Assembly: GCF_019703835.1 (NCBI RefSeq)
Contig: NZ_AP023054.1
Location: 2,231,580 to 2,295,579, forward strand
Direction of reading: 5' to 3'
Length of the DNA stretch: 64,000 bases
DNA from: Thaumasiovibrio subtropicus
GTDB lineage: Bacteria > Pseudomonadota > Gammaproteobacteria > Enterobacterales > Vibrionaceae
Below the pieces are notes generated by a model. It was not told where the DNA came from and did no database searches. It was given only the letters and a program-made list of their open reading frames with translations. Position numbers and translations under genes: made by a program. Below, piece after piece: positions 63,646-64,000 of this stretch; the first letter of the stretch is position 1, and each line of letters starts with the position of its first letter.

Positions 63646-64000
63646 GGTAAGACCCCACTTCCCTAGACACTTAATAGTTATATAATTCAGCAAACTATGA
63701 GGTGTTGTTATGAGCGGAAAACGCTACACAGAAGAATTCAAAATCCAAGCCGTTGAACAAGTCACTAAGCACGGTCATACACTTAACTCTACCGCTGAGC
63801 GGTTGGGAGTGAGCTACAAATCGCTTTGCGACTGGGTTAAAAGATATGAAAAGCCTGCAGAGCAACGACAGCAAGAAGATGATCAAAACGCTGAGCTCAG
63901 GAAGCTAAAAGCCGAGCTTAAGCGGGTGACCATGGAAAGGGACATATTAAAGGAAGCCGCCGTGTACTTTGCCGGGGAGTCAAAGAAAAGTACACGTTTA
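63645..64000 (+). mobile_element. IS3-family insertion sequence, left part (truncated by window edge)
   Basis: The element appears to begin TGGTAAGACCCCACTTCCCT at 63645, which has the TGG...CCCC...AGACA layout of IS2/IS3-group terminal repeats. An OrfA transposase starts 65 bases inside. It runs off the right end of the window, so the right repeat and target duplication cannot be seen. It abuts the group II intron reverse transcriptase gene. Confidence 0.75.
63710..64000 (+). CDS. IS3-family transposase OrfA, partial
   Basis: The first 97 codons are visible and the gene continues past the window. The protein begins MSGKRYTEEFKIQAVEQV and has the IS3 OrfA helix-turn-helix (STAERLGVSYKSLCDWVKRYEK). 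A leucine-zipper-like segment follows (AELRKLKAELKRVTMERDIL) with KEAAVYFA. OrfA binds the element ends; the catalytic OrfB would be made by frameshifting further downstream. GAGGTG precedes the ATG. Confidence 0.88.
   Translation, partial: MSGKRYTEEFKIQAVEQVTKHGHTLNSTAERLGVSYKSLCDWVKRYEKPAEQRQQEDDQNAELRKLKAELKRVTMERDILKEAAVYFAGESKKSTRL

Noticed and set aside
1..64000. CRISPR arrays, tRNA or rRNA genes, prophage
   Set aside because: I saw no regularly spaced repeats, no tRNA-like cloverleaf with a CCA end, no rRNA sequence, and no phage structural or integrase genes.

Overview
The window is a 64 kb chromosomal stretch from a marine gammaproteobacterium, most likely a member of the Vibrionaceae. 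The support is the gene content (EmrD-, FadL-, PyrC-, NemA/NemR- and FruK-like proteins, TRAP transporters) and dispersed palindromic repeats of the TATACTCAAG type. The genus cannot be fixed from the sequence alone. Most of the window has ordinary housekeeping and accessory composition. The last 5 kb (from about 58.8 kb) is clearly richer in A+T and ends in mobile elements.

0-8 kb: a chemoreceptor, then a tight three-gene signalling cluster: a membrane-anchored di-heme cytochrome c peroxidase-like protein, a hybrid histidine kinase with receiver and Hpt domains, and a PAS-receiver protein whose kinase core has lost its phospho-accepting histidine. 8-17 kb: succinate-semialdehyde dehydrogenase, a GlxA-type regulator divergent from a cysteine hydrolase, a PAP2/dual-specificity phosphatase fusion, a DUF4344 metallopeptidase, an RluA-type pseudouridine synthase, a GNAT/hydrolase pair and a SIMPL-domain protein. 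17-29 kb: FadL, EmrD, a PQQ-propeller lipoprotein, PyrC, an AraC regulator, a transglutaminase-like protein, a phospholipase-D lipoprotein, and DMT and MATE exporters. 29-36 kb: a very large FG-GAP/ASPIC-HEAT protein paired with a membrane-anchored pentaheme cytochrome, then an RBBP9-like hydrolase.

36.3-37.3 kb is a decayed interval with a nested inverted-repeat structure and a C-terminal remnant of cyclopropane fatty acyl synthase. 37.3-46.9 kb is a sugar-acid catabolic and transport locus: PdxA family dehydrogenase, enolase-superfamily dehydratase, AraD1-type keto-deoxy acid dehydratase, 2,5-dioxopentanoate dehydrogenase, FadR-type regulator, tripartite TRAP transporter and a second paralogous FadR-type regulator. 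The enzymes are predicted to take an imported pentonate-like acid to 2-oxoglutarate. A long inverted repeat in front of the first gene is the probable operator.

47-58.8 kb: an old-yellow-enzyme/TetR pair with three copies of a 16-bp operator, a YopH-like tyrosine phosphatase catalytic domain with no secretion genes nearby, an orphan 1-phosphofructokinase, a TetR-ABC1 kinase-membrane protein-SnoaL operon, a Tat-type flavin amine oxidase, a membrane glycerophosphodiesterase, a DUF1826 gene with a Zur-like box, and a GNAT acetyltransferase.

58.8-64 kb: an A+T-rich island with two adjacent paralogous secreted proteins of unknown function that show a faint MACPF-like pattern. Next comes a group II intron (reverse transcriptase on the minus strand) whose 5' side is cut by an IS3-family element that runs off the right edge.
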